A DNA stretch of 64,000 bases from the NCBI RefSeq assembly GCF_900108345.1, contig NZ_FNVV01000014.1, positions 2,217,664 to 2,281,663 on the forward strand. Reading direction: 5' to 3'. This DNA comes from Bacteroides ndongoniae (GTDB taxonomy: Bacteria; Bacteroidota; Bacteroidia; Bacteroidales; Bacteroidaceae). The notes under the pieces were generated by a model, which had not been told where the DNA came from, ran no database searches, and saw nothing but the letters and a program-made list of their open reading frames with translations. Numbering within the stretch: position 1 is the first letter of the stretch; each line of letters starts with the position of its first letter. Shown piece by piece: positions 60,379 through 64,000 of this stretch. A program made the position numbers and the translations under genes.

Positions 60379-60854
60379 TGTGAATTTGTTAATAATTGAT
60401 TACTTCCGGGTTCCACCCATTTTCTGAGTATCACCAGGTCCTTGTCTTTTTCGCTTTGCCAGAACCATTTGCCCATCGTTTCGGGATTCCATGTGAACCC
60501 GCCTATAATCCGGCAGAGGATATAGAATTCCAGCTCGAATTGCGCGGTATCCCGGTGTTGCCCGTACAGCATGTCCCCGTCCTCGAGGTCACTTTCGGGC
60601 AATGCCATGAAATACCGGCGGGACTTGCTCTGGCTGCGCTCCGATGGTATCGAATGTTTATAGCGGCGGTACAGCTCCTCCACATCCGTGAAAAAATCCC
60701 CGCAGCCGTACTCCGGCAACCACGGAGCGCCATCATACCTGCCGTTCCGTATCATGTGTCTCCCGTTTACTTTTAAACTTCTGGACTGGAAATCAATCCG
60801 GAAATTTGCGCCGTTCTCTATGGCGGTGACGGTTTCTCGGTAAATATCTTCCAT
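60375..60854 (-). CDS. Unknown element protein after the hairpin array
   Basis: 159 residues. KSRRYFMALPESDLEDGDML, WFWQSEKDKDLVILRKW near the end; this C-terminal pattern recurs in Bacteroidales element proteins as I recall. Its ATG lies directly next to the hairpin array that follows the reverse transcriptase. Translation is coupled to the next gene. Function unknown. Confidence 0.8.
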   Translation of the reverse strand: MEDIYRETVTAIENGANFRIDFQSRSLKVNGRHMIRNGRYDGAPWLPEYGCGDFFTDVEELYRRYKHSIPSERSQSKSRRYFMALPESDLEDGDMLYGQHRDTAQFELEFYILCRIIGGFTWNPETMGKWFWQSEKDKDLVILRKWVEPGSNQLLTNSQ

Positions 60855-61723
60855 TTTCTCACCTGTTTACAATTAATGGCACTCAAACCCCTGGCGCGTA
60901 TCTTTATAGTCCTGATAAATACAGTAGGACTTCGGTCCTGAACCAGGTAGTTGCCTGGCTCAGGACCAAGCTTGAATACTGTATCTTGAATTTGGGTCCC
61001 TCGTGCATATGCGGTCGCGCTACCTTCTGTTCAGGGGACTCATCCGGACGGTACATCCCTTTAAAAACCTGATACGGGCCGCGAGTACAGCTGGAACCTG
61101 TGTCATCTGTCGTGTTAGCAGGAGATAACACAGGCTCCAGCCGTGTGAATTGCGGCTCTGTTGAAATCCCGGCCTTGCCCCCTTTGCCCTGTGCTGTTCT
61201 TTTTGCGGTTCCCGGAATGCCGGCACGTTCCTTTACAGGTCCGATGTCTGCTGTGGCGGAAGCCGGAATGGCGCCGTCGTATAACGTTAGGGATACGACG
61301 GCGCGAGACGGGCTTATCGGGGACAGCAGGCTGAATCCATTCCCCCGAACCGCACGTTCCCGTGCTGGAAAAGACTGAAAGTTCTCATAATACCGGCACA
61401 TGGCTTTATGCTTCCGATGTATCCCGCGTATGGGTCTTCTGCGGAGTCCGAAGGCGACGGTCAGCCGCCTTCAGACTCGGAAAGAAGACGTTGGTACGCG
61501 GGATGCCCAAACCTATTCCTTGAACTTTCCCGGTGTGCTCCGGTAACGGGTACGGGACAGACGGCACATGACTTTAATTTCCCGATACATTACAGGCGCA
61601 GCCAGAATCGAGATGGGATTAACCGGGTGTTAGACCGGTTAATCTCGATATGGATTCTGGTTATAAGCCTGTAACGTTGAATAGCCTGCCCGTCCACCCG
61701 TTCTGCCGTGTGCCCGGCGTAAC
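60855..61723 (-). ncRNA. Hairpin-rich non-coding array downstream of the reverse transcriptase
   Basis: About 870 bases between the reverse transcriptase stop and the next gene carry no convincing protein gene but at least five long stems. A: 60919-60984, outer ATACAGTA/TACTGTAT with GGTCCTGA-CCAGG inside. B: 61090-61141, GCTGGA-CCTGTGT with ACACAGG-CCAGC. C: 61271-61304, perfect 12-base stem GCGCCGTCGTAT. D: 61421-61504, ATCCCGCGTA outer, then TCTTCT, GAGTC and GAAGGCG. E: 61590-61674, TTACAGGC, CCAGAATC and GATTAACCGG. Most are multi-step stems with internal loops, as in folded functional RNA. Orientation with the reverse transcriptase is inferred. Confidence 0.6.
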
Positions 61724-62995
61724 TTATAGCGATGCCACCAGCGTGTTGTACACCGCCCGGCTGGTCAGAAGGGCGTTACGCATGCAGCCGACAGTCAGGT
61801 AACCCGGTATGTCCCGGTCTGTTTTATCGCGGTTGGCCTTCACGTTGCGTCCCCGTCCCCGGACGATGCAGCCATCCGGTTTGGTTCGGACATATCCCAG
61901 ACCGCCGATCTTGCACCTGCCCGTCTGAACGGCTCTAAAGCAGTCCATCACGAACTTGTTCAGCTCGTTGAGGTCACTCTTCACATTACAGACCGGCAAT
62001 ACCTGTATCGCCCAGCTGAACTCGCCCTTGTACAGGTAACGGTTCACGGCGTCCACGGCTTTTGCCAGTGTCGTGTCCCGGCAGCGGATTGTCCGCCGCT
62101 CGATCTCGTGCTGGAAGGTCTTGATGCGTGATGACGAGAGCGAGACCATGCCGCCCTTGATACTGAATCCTAAGAACTTGAACCAGACATCGGCTGCCAG
62201 GTATTCCACTTTCTTGGGATTTAGCTTCATGGATTTATCTTCCAGGCGTTTTTGGAGTGTGTCCATCGCTTTTTCATAATCCTTGCCGATAAAAAGCATA
62301 TCGTCGGAATACCGGACGTAGTAGCCGTTCATTTGTGACAGTTCCCTGTCTAGGTCGTAGAGCAGTACATCCGCCAGCCAGCTAGCCACAGCACAACCCT
62401 GTTTCAAGGATTGATACTTGCTTTGCAACCGGTTATCTTCATCGAAATAGAGGTCCGAGTGGTAATATTTCCTAAGTACGTCTATCAGGGCAGACTGGCC
62501 GTGTTTGGCCTCCACCTTGTCGAACGCCTCGTCGATGAACCGTATCGGAACACTGTCGAAGTATTTGGAAAGGTCGGACTTCCAGCCCAGACAGCCGCTA
62601 TTGCCGGTTTCTGTCATCCGGTGGCTGACTTCCGTAACTACCTTGCCGCACCCTATACCGGTCTGGTAGGACTTGCACGAAGAGTGCAGCATCTCCGGCA
62701 TCAACTCGAAGAGCAGGTCGTTGGCGATACCCAGTACTACGCGGTCCATCGGCTCGTTTACGTACACTGTGCGGAACTCACCGTTGTCCTTGGGTATCTG
62801 CGCCGTGTGGGGAGGGGAAATCTCGTACTTTCCCCGGCGCATGGCATAGGCCATCGCCATACGGGTATGCTCGTCGGTCAGCCGAATAAGTTGGTCTTTC
62901 CTAATGTCTTTCAGCACGCCTTTCTCAATGGCCTTCGTCCACCGGCCTATGTCGAAGAACATTTGCAATATCTTGTCTTCATTCATGGCACTCAA
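61724..62995 (-). CDS. Reverse transcriptase of unassigned class
   Basis: 423 residues. Order of motifs: IPKDNGEFRTVYVNEP at 67-82, KSDLSKYFDSV (Asp 141) near 139-149, LKQGCAVASWLAD near 198-209, YVRYSDD (227-232, Asp 231 and Asp 232), NPKKVEYL and FLGFS near 274. So the palm is complete and YSDD replaces the usual YADD. About 145 residues follow with TGRCKIGGLGYVRTKPDG and a basic stretch (RGRGRNVKANRDK) that could hold RNA. There is no HNH domain and no group II domain V beside it. The start overlaps the upstream gene by 17 bases. Retron, defence-RT or another class cannot be settled by eye. Confidence 0.88.
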   Translation of the reverse strand: MSAMNEDKILQMFFDIGRWTKAIEKGVLKDIRKDQLIRLTDEHTRMAMAYAMRRGKYEISPPHTAQIPKDNGEFRTVYVNEPMDRVVLGIANDLLFELMPEMLHSSCKSYQTGIGCGKVVTEVSHRMTETGNSGCLGWKSDLSKYFDSVPIRFIDEAFDKVEAKHGQSALIDVLRKYYHSDLYFDEDNRLQSKYQSLKQGCAVASWLADVLLYDLDRELSQMNGYYVRYSDDMLFIGKDYEKAMDTLQKRLEDKSMKLNPKKVEYLAADVWFKFLGFSIKGGMVSLSSSRIKTFQHEIERRTIRCRDTTLAKAVDAVNRYLYKGEFSWAIQVLPVCNVKSDLNELNKFVMDCFRAVQTGRCKIGGLGYVRTKPDGCIVRGRGRNVKANRDKTDRDIPGYLTVGCMRNALLTSRAVYNTLVASL

Positions 62996-63647
62996 AACTT
63001 TTTTGGGAAAGGATAAAATTCAGTATGTCCATGCCGGATTCTACGTCACATTCCTGCTCGTACTCCTCGCCCGTGTAGTAACTGTAACCCATGATGAAGA
63101 TTTTCCCGTCTTTCCGGAGCGACGCGTTCGTGATGACCAGTTCCACGGGGTCACGGTCCACAACATGGAGATAGGTCGAGGATTGTTCACCGTTGTCATC
63201 AAGGCTGCCGCCACACTCGGAAAGCAGCTTCACGGACAGGGCGTAACATTTTTCATTCAGGGCTTTCTCCGCCACGTGATGGTTGTTCATCTCTTCCGTA
63301 AGTGTTCGGATGCGGTCACCGCGTCTCTGCTCGGGAACCGGTTCGAAAGCGGTTTCGAACATCCAGACAGGCATCCATTTATGGAAGACGGCGGGTCCCA
63401 AGCGGCATATGTAAACTTCATCGTTCTCTTTCTCCGTCTCCGGGATATCCATTCCCGAGGCTCGTGCTGCCGCTACGCTCATGCGCTCGAAACCGCCGAG
63501 GCAGGAAGGTGCCGACTTCAAACGGTAGGGACGGATGTTTCCTACAGGGACACCCATTGACATAAGTAGCATCCCCTTAAAAGTGTCGGTAACGGGAGTG
63601 GTTTGCTGTTTGTTCATTCTTTTATTCATTTTCTGGTCTTTGTACAT
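62979..63647 (-). CDS. Unknown protein upstream of reverse transcriptase
   Basis: 222 residues; possible starts at 63647, 63629 and 63617 (three Met within the first 11 residues). Middle part includes GGFERMSVAAARASGMDI and VFHKWMPVWMFETAF. C-terminal GKIFIMGYSYYTGEEYEQEC is strand-rich. Overlap with the reverse transcriptase start by 17 bases makes it a possible partner. Family not recognised. Confidence 0.78.
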   Translation of the reverse strand: MYKDQKMNKRMNKQQTTPVTDTFKGMLLMSMGVPVGNIRPYRLKSAPSCLGGFERMSVAAARASGMDIPETEKENDEVYICRLGPAVFHKWMPVWMFETAFEPVPEQRRGDRIRTLTEEMNNHHVAEKALNEKCYALSVKLLSECGGSLDDNGEQSSTYLHVVDRDPVELVITNASLRKDGKIFIMGYSYYTGEEYEQECDVESGMDILNFILSQKSFECHE

Positions 63648-63660
63648 ACATTATGATTTC

Positions 63661-63909
63661 TCACGCATCCTCCGCAAGGGCCACAAGCCGCTCTTCCGGC
63701 AGCAGGAACTCCTCGTCCGTGAAGTAATAGCAGATTTTCCGGTCCACGGCCTCCGCCTCGTCCGATATGGGTGCGCCGTCTTTGCCGACCAGCACGTCTT
63801 GCAGACCCGTTACAGAGACCAGGGTTTTGTATTCCCCGCCCGTTCCACGGAACAGCGTCAGTTCCCTGACAAAATATTCCCTGTCATTCCATGTGATAAT
63901 CTCAAACAT
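63661..63909 (-). CDS. Small unknown element protein
   Basis: 82 residues from MFEIITWNDREYFVRELTLF at 63909, preceded by GTGGAGGAA as ribosome binding site; the frame stays open to at least 63993, so a longer form is possible. EEFLLPEERLVALAEDA forms the end. Proteins beginning with similar strand patterns are common in Bacteroidales elements. Spacing to the next gene is 13 bases. Function unknown. Confidence 0.72.
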   Translation of the reverse strand: MFEIITWNDREYFVRELTLFRGTGGEYKTLVSVTGLQDVLVGKDGAPISDEAEAVDRKICYYFTDEEFLLPEERLVALAEDA

Positions 63910-64000
63910 TTCCTCCACTTCCGGGAACAGCCGGCACAGGACCGGAAACAGTTTGCAGGCATCGCTCCGGAGCATCAGGAAGACACATTCCATCAGGCAT

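Noticed and set aside
60855..61723. Remnant group II intron around the second reverse transcriptase
   Set aside because: No domain V-like 34-base hairpin with a GGTTC end and no GTGCG 5' end could be found.
60855..61723. CRISPR array
   Set aside because: The stems differ from each other in sequence and spacing; there are no identical repeats with constant spacers.
61724..62995. Diversity-generating retroelement
   Set aside because: The reverse transcriptase has YSDD and lacks the SQ motif typical of these elements, and no template/variable repeat pair was seen nearby.

Overview
The window looks like accessory DNA of a gut Bacteroidales genome (Bacteroides or Phocaeicola type). Several promoters have the Bacteroidota form, TTG or TTTG, then 19-20 bases, then TAnnTTTG. 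The proteins are typical of this order: an ORF6N protein, DUF4120, an ArdA antirestriction protein, an IntDOT-like recombinase and a doubled ExbD. No rRNA, tRNA or CRISPR array was seen.

Layout. (1) 1-12,200 is a small mobilizable-element type region. It has the end of one gene at the left edge, a minus-strand ATPase/TOPRIM pair with a 51-residue third gene, a primase-helicase between two small helix-turn-helix proteins, a DUF4143 ATPase, and a tyrosine recombinase gene that is broken twice: by a one-base frameshift and by a complete group II intron at 8699-11189. An ORF6N gene and a terminator follow. (2) 12,458-14,374 holds ArdA, an unknown zinc-cysteine protein and DUF4120. (3) 14,897-23,728 is a compact plus-strand block: a small secreted protein, ExbB, two ExbD, TonB, a PstS-like lipoprotein, a TPR protein, a membrane protein, DedA, a PhoU-like DUF47 protein and a PiT phosphate permease. 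Together they suggest energized outer-membrane uptake plus phosphate import. (4) 24,496-32,237 is a plus-strand accessory operon that includes a degenerate DNA methylase and ends in a HigB/HigA-like toxin-antitoxin set. (5) 32.2-34.1 kb is an IS1182-like insertion. (6) 34,431-64,000 is a dense minus-strand run of more than 40 mostly small genes of the kind carried in the maintenance regions of large conjugative elements. Recognisable members are an RNase H, two isolated MutS domain I-like proteins, a radical SAM protein, a catalytic-domain-only tyrosine recombinase and a reverse transcriptase.

Two points tie the window together. First, regions 4 and 6 carry diverged copies of the same gene set (24496/49332, 26638/50684, 27614/45851, 27924/48611, 28514/46720, and 30451 against 43381 plus 40763), so they are related modules and not random neighbours. 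Second, the reverse transcriptase at 61724-62995 is followed by about 870 bases without a convincing gene that fold on paper into at least five long composite hairpins. This is the strongest candidate for an undescribed RNA-templated system here.

Limits: all names come from motif recognition by eye. No homology search, folding program or codon statistics were run. Most small genes of region 6 have no function I can name.
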